DNA of 21,297 nucleotides from DASYXW01 sp035934405 (GCA_035934405.1 DASYXW010000052.1:1-21297); one strand, 5' to 3'; numbered from the stretch's first letter, positions 5,388 through 12,981 are shown. Notes: generated by a model from the sequence alone, not told the origin. Numbers and translations: made by a program.

Positions 5388-8360
5388 ATGAAAGAGCGTC
5401 TGACTGCCCGCAGATCCCTGCTGGTTCTCGGCCTGGCTCTCGTCGCCAACGCCGCCTACATCGCTGCCTGCGGCAGCGCCAACATCTTCTACGTTGCCAA
5501 CGATCTTCTTCATCCTGTTCTCGGAATCGTCGTTGCCGCGCTCGGCGCGATTTACGTGGCCCGCCAGCGCCATCGGTTTTCCGGCGTAACCGGTATCGCT
5601 GCCGGTCTGCTGTTGGCTCTGGCCACCGGATTCGGCGTGTATCTCGCCATCTTCGGCATGATCCGGCCGCACAGCGGGGCGCTCTATGCCCACGTGTCGC
5701 TGGCGATCGTGGGACTGTTCTTTGTCGCTGTCCACTTTCGCCCCAGGACCGCGCCGGCGGGAAACTCGAAACTCGAAATTCGAAACTCGTCCAATTTCAA
5801 TTTTCGAATTTCGAATTTCGACGCGACAGCGTGGCGCTGGAGCATTGCCATCATGCTGGCCGCGGCCCTCTTTTACGGTACGGCGGCGGCCTACCAACAC
5901 TATTTTCCCGACCCTGCGCAGAGCATTCACAACCCCCCGACGGCCCCGCTCAGTATGGACCAGGAAGGCGCCGGCGCCGCGAGCTTCATGTTCCCCAGCT
6001 CGGCGCGCACGCCCGACGGCCAGCCCATCCAGTCCGACTTCTTCATGAACTCCGAATCCTGCCGACGCTGCCACGAGGATATCTACGAGCAGTGGCAAAG
6101 CTCCATGCACCACTTCGCCTCGTTCAATAACCAGTGGTACCGGAAGTCGATCGAGTACATGCAGGACACCATCGGCATCAAGTCGTCACTCTGGTGCGGC
6201 GGCTGCCACGACCACGCGCTGGTTATCGCCGGCAAGATGCAGAGGTATCCCATCCGCCAGATCGAGCTAACTCCTGCTGGGCAGAACGGTCTCGGCTGCA
6301 TGTCGTGCCACGCCATCGTTCACGTGGATAGCACGATGGGCCAGGGCGGCATCACGTTCGAATATCCCAAGTTGGCCGAGCTCGCCGAGAGCAAGAATCC
6401 TGCCTTGCGGTGGCTGCACGATTACGACGTGAAGCTCGACCCCAAGCCGCATCGCAACGCGTTTCTCAAGCCCTTTCACAAGGATCCGCGGCAGGTCCCG
6501 GAGTTCTGTTCGGCCTGCCACAAGGTTCACCTCGACGTGCCGGTGAACCACTACCGCTGGATTCGCGGCTTTGATGATTACGACAACTGGCAGGCGAGTG
6601 GCGTCTCCGGATTCGGCGCGCGATCGTTCTACTATCCACCCAAACCGTTAACCTGCGTAGACTGCCACATGCCGCTGGTGCCTTCGAACGACTTCGGCAA
6701 CCTCAACGGCTTCGTTCACTCGCACCGCTTTGCCGCCGCCAACACGGCCGTTCCGACGTCCCACGGCGACGAAACCCAGGTTCAGGACGTGGAGAAATTC
6801 CTGAAAGGCGCTCTCACCGTGGACATTTTCGCGCTGGCGGAAGAGCCTGCGGGCGTTGCGCCCGCCGTGCGGCCCGCTCTTTCCGGGGGAACGCCGCAGC
6901 TTGCCAGCACCTTCGCCCTAGGCGAAGAATCCTCCGCCGGCCTCGGCGGCGGCGCGGCCAGCATGGTGCAGCCGGCAAAGCTGATGGCGCCTCTCGGCCG
7001 CGCTGACGCCAAGCTCCGTCGCGGCCAAACGGTTCGGGTCGAGGTAGTAGTGCGCACGCGCCGCGTAGGTCACTTTTTCCCTGCCGGCACCGTGGACGCC
7101 TTCGATTGTTGGCTCGAACTCCAGGCCCGCGACAGCAAGGGCCGCGTCATCTTTTGGAGCGGCGAGGCGGCGGACAACGGCAAGGGTCCCGTCGAGCCCG
7201 GCGCGCACTTCTATCGCTCCGTGCAGCTCGACGCCCACGGCAACCTCATCAACAAGCGCAACGCCTGGTCCACGCACGCCGCTTTGTATGCCCACTTGAT
7301 TCCGCCCGGCGCCGCCGACACCGCGCACTTCCGCCTGAAGGTTCCGGCCGATTGCGGTGATTCCATTACGCTCACCGCGAAGCTGAACTATCGCAAGTTC
7401 GACTGGTGGTTCACCCAGTGGGCTTTCGCCGGTGTGCGCGATCCGTCACAGCCGCATCCCGAGACGACCCCGTATTACGACGATGGCCGCTGGACGTTCA
7501 CCGGAGACCTGTCGAATGTGTCGGCGAAGGAGAAGCGGATTCCGGACGTGCCCACGGTCGTGATCGGCCAATCGAGCGTCACCGTGCCGGTCGAGCCGGC
7601 AACGTCGGCGCCGTTCGAAGAGTCCGTGAAGCTCGACCCGGCCGACTGGGAACGCTGGAACGATTACGGCATCGGCCTGCTGCTGCAAGGCGACCTCAAG
7701 GGCGCGGAGCGCGCTTTTGGCGAGGTCACGACGGTGCGGCCCGCCTATGCCGACGGCTGGGTGAACGTGGCCCGCGCCTTGATCCAGGAAGGCTCGACCG
7801 ACGCCGCCAAGCCGCTGCTCCGGAAAGCGCTCGGCCTTGACCCGAACCTGGGAAGCGCGCACTACTTCTACGGCCTCGCGCTCAAGGCCGACGGAGATTA
7901 TGCTCACGCCTACCGGCAGTTCGCGGCGGCAGCGGCGCGCTACCCCAAGGATCGGGTCAACCGCAACCAGATGGGTCGCATGCTTTTTCTCCAGCGCCGT
8001 TACGCGGAGGCTGTTTCCCAATACCAGCAGACGCTCAGCATTGACCCGGAAGACCTCGAAGCGCACTACAACCTCATGCTCTGCTACCGCGGTCTCGGCA
8101 ACGACGCGCTGGCTTCGCGGGAGGAGAAACTCTATCTGCGCTTCAAAGCCGACGAATCGGCGGTCGCCATCACTGGTCCTTATAGACTGGCGCACCCGGA
8201 CGACAACAACGAAGCGCAGCCGATCCACGAACATGTGTCGGTGGCGCTGGGTGGTGCGGGGGTTCGAAAGGAGTATGCGGCGGGCGGGAGACAGAAGTCA
8301 GGAAGCAGGAGTCAGAAGACAGAAGAGATCGTTGCTCGGCGCGCCGCTCGCGGCGAATAA
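5388..8360 (+). CDS. Membrane-anchored pentahaem cytochrome c with C-terminal TPR domain
   Basis: The product is 990 residues from ATG 5388. About four hydrophobic segments lie in residues 1-115, with in-membrane or edge histidines (LLHPVLG, RPHSG, YAHVS, AVHF). A fifth (WSIAIMLAAALFYG) follows a repeat-derived linker. Five CxxCH haem-binding motifs lie at residues 225 (CRRCH), 270 (CGGCH), 304 (CMSCH), 374 (CSACH) and 423 (CVDCH), consistent with a cytochrome c554-like fold exposed to the periplasm. A beta-rich region follows (about 540-690), then TPR-like helical repeats at about 745-930 (WERWNDYGIGLL, ADGWVNVARALI, GSAHYFYGLALK, RVNRNQMGRMLF, LEAHYNLMLCY). The last about 30 residues are encoded by purine-rich repeat DNA. 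No Shine-Dalgarno is seen and the promoter implies a near-leaderless mRNA. A CRTAC1-type protein lies two genes downstream, a frequent partner of such proteins in Acidobacteriota. The redox partner is unknown. Confidence 0.88.
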   Translation: MKERLTARRSLLVLGLALVANAAYIAACGSANIFYVANDLLHPVLGIVVAALGAIYVARQRHRFSGVTGIAAGLLLALATGFGVYLAIFGMIRPHSGALYAHVSLAIVGLFFVAVHFRPRTAPAGNSKLEIRNSSNFNFRISNFDATAWRWSIAIMLAAALFYGTAAAYQHYFPDPAQSIHNPPTAPLSMDQEGAGAASFMFPSSARTPDGQPIQSDFFMNSESCRRCHEDIYEQWQSSMHHFASFNNQWYRKSIEYMQDTIGIKSSLWCGGCHDHALVIAGKMQRYPIRQIELTPAGQNGLGCMSCHAIVHVDSTMGQGGITFEYPKLAELAESKNPALRWLHDYDVKLDPKPHRNAFLKPFHKDPRQVPEFCSACHKVHLDVPVNHYRWIRGFDDYDNWQASGVSGFGARSFYYPPKPLTCVDCHMPLVPSNDFGNLNGFVHSHRFAAANTAVPTSHGDETQVQDVEKFLKGALTVDIFALAEEPAGVAPAVRPALSGGTPQLASTFALGEESSAGLGGGAASMVQPAKLMAPLGRADAKLRRGQTVRVEVVVRTRRVGHFFPAGTVDAFDCWLELQARDSKGRVIFWSGEAADNGKGPVEPGAHFYRSVQLDAHGNLINKRNAWSTHAALYAHLIPPGAADTAHFRLKVPADCGDSITLTAKLNYRKFDWWFTQWAFAGVRDPSQPHPETTPYYDDGRWTFTGDLSNVSAKEKRIPDVPTVVIGQSSVTVPVEPATSAPFEESVKLDPADWERWNDYGIGLLLQGDLKGAERAFGEVTTVRPAYADGWVNVARALIQEGSTDAAKPLLRKALGLDPNLGSAHYFYGLALKADGDYAHAYRQFAAAAARYPKDRVNRNQMGRMLFLQRRYAEAVSQYQQTLSIDPEDLEAHYNLMLCYRGLGNDALASREEKLYLRFKADESAVAITGPYRLAHPDDNNEAQPIHEHVSVALGGAGVRKEYAAGGRQKSGSRSQKTEEIVARRAARGE
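5761..5822. repeat. Palindromic GAATTTCG-type repeat inserted in the coding sequence
   Basis: Copies of CGAAACT/CGAAATT lie next to copies of CGAATTTCG. A perfect 12-bp inverted repeat (CGAAATTCGAAA at 5774-5785 and TTTCGAATTTCG at 5802-5813) encloses a 16-nt loop. Its base composition is far more AT-rich than the flanks. It is in frame, encoding about 20 polar residues between the fourth and fifth hydrophobic segments of the cytochrome. Similar elements usually sit between genes. Confidence 0.75.
8284..8332. repeat. Purine-rich AGAAGTCAGGA-type repeat at the 3' end of the cytochrome gene
   Basis: Almost pure A/G with iterated variants of AGTCAGAAG and GGAGTCAG. It encodes a low-complexity K/S/R/Q tail (QKSGSRSQK) after the last TPR. 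It looks like an intergenic short repeat that was read through, and it marks the junction with the compositionally different gene that follows. Confidence 0.6.
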
Positions 8361-8370
8361 GAGGTTCACG

Positions 8371-9018
8371 GTGCCACACCAATTCGACTTTCGTTTGCTA
8401 AACGGTGACGCGACCACACCTGAAAGCTGGCTGAACTGCTGGTCCTCACTTTACTCTCAGACCTACGACGAGCCTGTGTATAACTACCTTGTGAAAAAAA
8501 CCACCAATATGACTGAACGTGACTTCCAAACGCTAGGCGCATGGAAAGATGGGGCCTTAAAGAAATCGGCCTATGCAAAGGCGAGCGAGTTCGATCCTAA
8601 CAACGTGAGTTTCAATGGCAAATGGTCACCGAAGGCTGCGAGTGTGGCCTATCTTACATGGGGCAAGGCCGGTAAAGAGCTTAGCGGCCAAATGACGAGC
8701 GATTTTCCCACCAACGTGGGAGATTTCTTGAGGGATTGGTCTGAAAGGCGAGACAAGTGCGGAACGAGTGACAAGCGATTCGGGCTCGCTAGAGCAAGCA
8801 CGCTTCTTCATTTTGTGAGCGGCGGTCGGTACCCGATCTTTGATGCGAGAGTCCGTCGGGCACTGAAGAAGCTCATCGGGGTCACCCCAGATAACAACGT
8901 CGACTGGTACCTCAATGAATTCCTCGGGCTGTTTGCTGCACTAACAAAAAAGTGCGCCGCTGACTCTGACTGCCGCAAAGTGGATAAGGCCCTGTTTGCT
9001 TACGGCGGGAGGAAATAA
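8371..9018 (+). CDS. Unrecognised protein, lower G+C, possible HhH-glycosylase-like C-terminal motif
   Basis: The product is 215 residues from GTG 8371. AGAGG at 8360-8364, overlapping the previous stop, is 6 bases upstream and decides this start; the open frame extends further upstream only as a shadow of the cytochrome gene. G+C is near 50% (about 42% over 8461-8520) against about 63% in neighbours, suggesting transfer. I do not recognise the family. Visible features are an acidic/aromatic N terminus, a central Lys/Thr-rich region, and a conserved-looking block ARASTLLHFVSGG followed by RYPIFDARVRRALKKL. That block resembles the helix-plus-Asp segment of HhH-GPD DNA glycosylases (aliphatic helix, PIxD, then R/H-V), but no helix-hairpin-helix was confirmed. 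There is no signal peptide or membrane segment, unlike both flanking genes. It ends 9 bases before the CRTAC1-like gene. Function unknown. Confidence 0.7.
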   Translation: MPHQFDFRLLNGDATTPESWLNCWSSLYSQTYDEPVYNYLVKKTTNMTERDFQTLGAWKDGALKKSAYAKASEFDPNNVSFNGKWSPKAASVAYLTWGKAGKELSGQMTSDFPTNVGDFLRDWSERRDKCGTSDKRFGLARASTLLHFVSGGRYPIFDARVRRALKKLIGVTPDNNVDWYLNEFLGLFAALTKKCAADSDCRKVDKALFAYGGRK

Positions 9019-9027
9019 CTTACAGGC

Positions 9028-10761
9028 ATGTCTTTCTCAAAGCTTACCCGCCGCTCCGTCGCATTCGCATTATTCGCAGCCTTCTGCTCCGGTGGCATCG
9101 TGTGGCTCCTTGCGTCGCCTCCCGCAGGAACGGCGGCTGCGCCCTCTCTTGTTCGGTTCGTAGATATCACAAGGCAATCTGGAATCAACTTTATTCATAA
9201 TACCGGCGCTTTCGGCAAGAAATACCTGCCGGAAACGATGGGCGCCGGCTGCACCTTTATTGACTATGACAACGACGGCCGTCCCGACATCCTGCTCATC
9301 AACGGCGACAATTTCCCCGGCCACAAGACGAAGCGCTCAACGATGAAGCTCTATCACAACAACGGCGATGGCACGTTCACCGACGTGACCGCGAAGGCCG
9401 GTTTGAATATCGAGATGTACGGCATGGGCGTGGCGGTGGGGGATTATGACAACGACGGCTGGGACGATATCTACGTCACGGGCCTCGGCGAAGCGCGCCT
9501 GTTTCACAACCAGCACAACGGCACGTTCAAGGACGTGACCAAAGCGGCGGGGGTGAACAACACCGGGTTCGGCGCGAGCGCCGCCTGGGTGGACTACGAC
9601 CGCGACGGCAAGCTCGACCTCTTCGTCACCAACTACGTCAACTGGTCTGAGAAGGGCGACATCTATTGCTCGCTCGACGGCAAGCACAAATCGTATTGCA
9701 CGCCCGAGGCGTATCAAGGCGAGACCTGCCGCCTGTTTCACAATCTCGGCAACGGACGCTTCGAAGACGTCACCCAGAAGGCCGGCATTTACGACCCCAC
9801 CGGTAAGTCGCTGGGCGTGGCCATCATTGATTACGACAACGACGGCTGGCCCGACATCGCCGTCTCGGATGACACGCAACCCAACAAGTTGTATCACAAC
9901 AACCGCAATGGGACGTTCACCGAGCAGGCCGTCGAGGCGGGCATCGCTTTCAGCGAGGACGGCGTGGCGCGTGGCGCCATGGGCATTGACGCGGACGATT
10001 TCGACGGCTCGGGATTCCCCAGCCTCGCCATCGGCAATTTCTCGAACCAGATGCTCGGCCTCTATCACAACGAGAAGAACAAGTTCTTCATCGACATCGC
10101 GCCCTCCTCCTCCGTCGGTCGCTCCAGCCTGCTCTCGCTCTCCTTTGGCCTCTTCTTCTTCGACTACGATCTCGACGGTCGCCCAGACCTTTTCGTCGCC
10201 AACGGCCACATCGAGCCCGAGATCAACCGCATCCAGCCGCAGGTGAGTTACGCCGAGTTGCCGCTCGCGTTCCACAATGAAGGCTCCGACAAGAAGGGCA
10301 ACACACGCTTTGAGGACGTGAGCAAGCAGCTTGGATTCACGCGGCCGCTGGTGGCGCGCGGCGCCGCCTACGCCGACATCAATAATGACGGCGCGCCTGA
10401 CATCCTGGTCACCACCAACGGCGGTCCGGCGTATCTCTTCAAGAACGTCGGTGGCGCGGCCAACAACGCCATCCGCATCCGGACGGTGGGCACGCGCTCC
10501 AACCGCGACGGCATCGGCGCCGTGGTGCGCGTGAAGGCGGCGAGCGGCACGAACGAACAGACCGTGCACTCCGGTTCGAGCTACTGTTCACAGAGCGAGC
10601 TTACGCTGACCTTCGGTTTGGGAAAGAACACACAGGCCGAGAGCGTCGAGATTGACTGGCCGAGCGGCCGGCATGACACGATAAAGAATCTGAAGGCGAA
10701 TGCGACCTATACGGTCGAAGAAGGCGGGAAGATTCTCAAGACCGTGGGCTTCAAGCGCTAG
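9028..10761 (+). CDS. CRTAC1-like secreted FG-GAP/VCBS repeat protein with ASPIC/UnbV domain
   Basis: The product is 577 residues. TRR, a hydrophobic core and an Ala-rich stretch (residues 7-37) form a signal peptide. At least seven FG-GAP/VCBS-type repeats with calcium-binding DxDxDG loops follow: YDNDGRPDILLING, YDNDGWDDIYVTG, YDRDGKLDLFVTN, YDNDGWPDIAVSD, DFDGSGFPSLAIG, YDLDGRPDLFVANG and INNDGAPDILVTT. They predict an extracellular beta-propeller like an integrin alpha head. The C terminus (RDGIGAVVRVKA, VHSGSSYCSQSE, VEIDWPSGRHDTI) is an ASPIC/UnbV domain. Such proteins are usually surface-exposed, and many lie beside cytochrome/TPR genes; binding partners are unproven. ATG 9028 follows GGGAGG at 9007-9012 with a rather long spacing. 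Its TAG directly abuts the stop of the convergent gene, leaving no terminator between them. Confidence 0.93.
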   Translation: MSFSKLTRRSVAFALFAAFCSGGIVWLLASPPAGTAAAPSLVRFVDITRQSGINFIHNTGAFGKKYLPETMGAGCTFIDYDNDGRPDILLINGDNFPGHKTKRSTMKLYHNNGDGTFTDVTAKAGLNIEMYGMGVAVGDYDNDGWDDIYVTGLGEARLFHNQHNGTFKDVTKAAGVNNTGFGASAAWVDYDRDGKLDLFVTNYVNWSEKGDIYCSLDGKHKSYCTPEAYQGETCRLFHNLGNGRFEDVTQKAGIYDPTGKSLGVAIIDYDNDGWPDIAVSDDTQPNKLYHNNRNGTFTEQAVEAGIAFSEDGVARGAMGIDADDFDGSGFPSLAIGNFSNQMLGLYHNEKNKFFIDIAPSSSVGRSSLLSLSFGLFFFDYDLDGRPDLFVANGHIEPEINRIQPQVSYAELPLAFHNEGSDKKGNTRFEDVSKQLGFTRPLVARGAAYADINNDGAPDILVTTNGGPAYLFKNVGGAANNAIRIRTVGTRSNRDGIGAVVRVKAASGTNEQTVHSGSSYCSQSELTLTFGLGKNTQAESVEIDWPSGRHDTIKNLKANATYTVEEGGKILKTVGFKR

Positions 10762-11850
10762 CTACTCCTCCGTCGTGACCCCTTCCGCAATCCAGAACTT
10801 TCCCGGCTCCAAGCCGGCACGGACCGCGAGCTCGTGCGCCAGCAGTTGGATGTAGAGCGAGTCAATGAGCGTCCCGAGGCCGAGCGGCATGGACTCCACC
10901 ACAATCGCGCGCACGTTAGGAAGGCTGGTGAAAGGCAGGTCGGTGAGCAGCAGGACGCGTCCGCCGTGGTGCTGGATGTCGCGGGCCAGCTTCAGCAGCA
11001 GTTGGCCGGTGGTCGCGGCGGGCGATCTCTTGCGCGGGGTGACGGCCGCACTCAGATCACAGTGGCGGGCAAAGATCACGTAACGATGATTGGGATTCAC
11101 AATCTCGATCGGCCCGTGCCGGAACTGTGCCGCGCTGGTCGGCTCGGCGGCCACGCGCGCCACCTCTTTGAGCATCATGGCGCCCTGATACGCCGAGGAA
11201 AGATCTGGCCCGCGGGACATCAGCGAGACGTACGTGGGGTGGTTGAAGAACTCCACCGTGGGGGGCGTGGTCACGTCGTGGTTTTCGAGAATCTGTTCTT
11301 CCGCTTCGACGGCGCGCAGCAGCGCTTGGGTGAGGTGGCGATGCGGCTCCTCCGCGATCGCAAACGCCAGGTACATCAGCACCGCCACGCTGCACACGTA
11401 CGTCTTGGTGCTCACGCTCTCCTGGCCTCCGGCCATCATGGGAAGCAGCAGAGTGGAGCGGCGCGCCAGCGTGCTCGCTTCCACGTTCACCACCGCCGCC
11501 ACGCCCATCTTCGGCGGCAATTGCTTCAGCAGTTGCCGGATCTCGATGGTTTCCCCGGATTGCGACACCGCCACCAGCAGCGTGTCCGGGCCGAGAAATC
11601 GTAGGTGGTGATGGACGAGCTCGGCCGTCTCCCAGGCAACCGCGCGAATGCCGCGCGCATTGAGATAAGCCTGCGCCGGATAGGCCGCGTAAAGCGACGA
11701 GCCCATGCCGGTAAACACTACTGTCGGCGGCCATCGCGCCGCCAGCTTCCGGAGCGCCTTGCCGGAAATCGCTCCGGGGCTCTCGTAGTACTTGCGCAGA
11801 CCCGCGAGCAGCGACGGCTGCTCGAGGACCTCGTCCATCATGGTGTTCAT
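10762..11850 (-). CDS. SIS-domain protein, GlmS isomerase-domain-like
   Basis: The product is 362 residues from ATG 11850; GTG 11868 and ATGs at 11841 and 11838 are alternatives, none with a good ribosome-binding site. Two SIS domains are present. The first has TGMGSSLYAAYPAQ and VAVSQSGETIEIRQLLKQ. The second has MSRGPDLSSAYQGAMMLKEVA and the GlmS-type EPTSAAQFRHGPIEIV. There is no N-terminal glutaminase domain, so it is not a full glucosamine-6-phosphate synthase. It could be an aldose-ketose isomerase or a glucosamine-6-phosphate deaminase/isomerase acting with free ammonia. It opens with MDEVLEQP, equivalent to the start of the GlmS isomerase half. The 5' neighbour is the desaturase on the same strand, separated by a palindromic repeat. 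Family is certain, exact substrate is not. Confidence 0.88.
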   Translation of the reverse strand: MNTMMDEVLEQPSLLAGLRKYYESPGAISGKALRKLAARWPPTVVFTGMGSSLYAAYPAQAYLNARGIRAVAWETAELVHHHLRFLGPDTLLVAVSQSGETIEIRQLLKQLPPKMGVAAVVNVEASTLARRSTLLLPMMAGGQESVSTKTYVCSVAVLMYLAFAIAEEPHRHLTQALLRAVEAEEQILENHDVTTPPTVEFFNHPTYVSLMSRGPDLSSAYQGAMMLKEVARVAAEPTSAAQFRHGPIEIVNPNHRYVIFARHCDLSAAVTPRKRSPAATTGQLLLKLARDIQHHGGRVLLLTDLPFTSLPNVRAIVVESMPLGLGTLIDSLYIQLLAHELAVRAGLEPGKFWIAEGVTTEE

Positions 11851-11860
11851 CGGAGTGAGT

Positions 11861-11955
11861 TGTAGCACGGCCCTATGAGCCGCGAAAAACTGTAGCGCGG
11901 CTCGGAGCCTGCCCTGGAAGGGAGCCGCGTCACGGGTCGCAGGCCCGTGCTACAG
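11861..11955. repeat. REP-like palindromic intergenic element
   Basis: Outer arms TGTAGCACGG (11861-11870) and CCGTGCTACA (11945-11954) are perfect complements. Inside, GAGCCGCG (11877-11884) pairs with CGCGGCTC (11896-11903), and another GAGCCGCG follows at 11922-11929. The motif TGTAGCACGG/TGTAGCGCGG recurs. The element fills most of the gap between the desaturase and SIS genes. It lacks a T tract, so it is better read as a dispersed repeat than a simple terminator. Confidence 0.7.
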
Positions 11956-11960
11956 CAAAG

Positions 11961-12698
11961 CTAGGCGGCCGCTTCGCCGGTGACCACCTTGATCGGCTGG
12001 GCTAGGCCCATCGCTGTCAGCAGCCGGATGACCGCCCAGCCCAGGTCCGGCTCCCACCTTCGCATGCTGAACTTGGCGCTGCCGGGATACTGGTGATGGT
12101 TGTTGTGCAGGCCCTCTCCGGCCGTAATCAGCGCCACCCAGCGGAGGTTCGTGGCCACGGCGTCTTTGAAATTCTTGTATCCGATCATGTGGCAGACGGC
12201 GTTGATCATGGCGTTGAGGACGATGTAGACGCCGGCGGCGAAGAAATAAGTGAGCGGGCCGATAAGCCAGCCAAAAACCAGCGAGAGGGCCGCGATGCCG
12301 AGGACTGGACCTACCCAACTGTGGTTGAACAGCAGGCGGTCCGCCAGGTCGTTGGGAATATCGTGCGAGTAGTGGGCCACGGTCTCGGGGTTGGAAGCCT
12401 CGCGCTTGTAGTAGATCACGTTGCCAAGCTGGATCTTCCACAACCCCTTCAGCACCGGGCTGTGCGGGTCGCCGTCCTGGTCAGGAAACTGGTGGTGCTT
12501 GCGGTGCACGGCCACCCACTGGCGGGGAACGATGCCGGTGGCGATCCACAGGTGCAGGCGCATGAAGAACGCCAACCCGGGGTGCAATTGCAACCCGCGA
12601 TGCGCCAGCGTCCGATGGAGGTAAATCGTTGTGCACAGCGTCGAAATCTGAACGATCACGAGCGCCACAATCAGCGCCGCGACCCACGTCATCCACAT
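11961..12698 (-). CDS. Membrane fatty acid desaturase (acyl-CoA/acyl-lipid delta-9 type)
   Basis: The product is 245 residues. Three histidine boxes that bind the di-iron centre are intact: HRTLAH at residues 28-33, HRKHH at 65-69 and HNNHH at 198-202. Hydrophobic segments at about 5-25, 40-57, 130-155 and 158-175 fit the membrane topology, with the His boxes on the cytoplasmic face. The enzyme introduces a double bond into a saturated acyl chain using O2 and an electron donor. It is shorter than the roughly 300-residue norm, with the N terminus starting right at the first helix. ATG 12698 has AAGGATAAGG just upstream (ATG 12692 is a weaker alternative). It lies 67 bases after the Tudor-like gene and may be co-transcribed with it. 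Proximity to cspA is consistent with a role in cold membrane adaptation, but this is inference. Confidence 0.92.
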   Translation of the reverse strand: MWMTWVAALIVALVIVQISTLCTTIYLHRTLAHRGLQLHPGLAFFMRLHLWIATGIVPRQWVAVHRKHHQFPDQDGDPHSPVLKGLWKIQLGNVIYYKREASNPETVAHYSHDIPNDLADRLLFNHSWVGPVLGIAALSLVFGWLIGPLTYFFAAGVYIVLNAMINAVCHMIGYKNFKDAVATNLRWVALITAGEGLHNNHHQYPGSAKFSMRRWEPDLGWAVIRLLTAMGLAQPIKVVTGEAAA

Positions 12699-12765
12699 GC
12701 CGGAACCTTATCCTTTCCGTAGCGCCGGCCTCAAGCTCGGTTGTACACCGCGCCCTCGGCCGCTC

Positions 12766-12948
12766 TCAAGCCGGGGTCTTCCGCTTGGCGGCCTCACCTT
12801 CCACCATGTCGAAAACTTCAGACGAGCCGGCGAATCTCTTGATGCCGACGCTCTGGAAATACACCATCGTCTGGTTTCCCTCAAGCTCAAGCACCTTGCC
12901 CCAACCGTACTTCGAATGACGGACGTATTGCCCCTGTCGTAACTTCAT
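12766..12948 (-). CDS. Small stand-alone Tudor/SH3-like protein resembling the PcrA/UvrD C-terminal tail
   Basis: The product is 60 residues from ATG 12948. The two ATGs are adjacent (12951, 12948). GGGAGG ends one base before the first, so the second has the more workable spacing of about 4. The sequence GQYVRHSKYGWGKVLELEG, then VYFQSVGIKRF, closely follows the pattern of the Tudor-like domain at the C terminus of PcrA/UvrD helicases (VRHxxWGxGxV ... VGIKRLLA), which binds RNA polymerase in PcrA. It may also fit small families such as DUF3553. A free domain of this kind could act as an RNA polymerase- or nucleic-acid-binding adaptor. It ends with a basic tail (AAKRKTPA). It sits 67 bases upstream of the desaturase on the same strand. 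The fold similarity is by eye. Confidence 0.75.
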   Translation of the reverse strand: MKLRQGQYVRHSKYGWGKVLELEGNQTMVYFQSVGIKRFAGSSEVFDMVEGEAAKRKTPA

Positions 12949-12981
12949 CATGCCTCCCGGGTCGAGTGAGTAACGGGCGCG

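Noticed and set aside
7837..8370. Upstream extension of the unknown gene's frame into the TPR region
   Set aside because: This part is a T/R/S-rich out-of-frame translation of the TPR domain; the AGAGG site and change in composition place the start at GTG 8371.
9337..10569. Minus-strand 410-codon frame opposite the CRTAC1-like gene
   Set aside because: It is a mirror of repeated GAC/GGC codons, with no recognisable domain and monotonous V/A/R/H composition.
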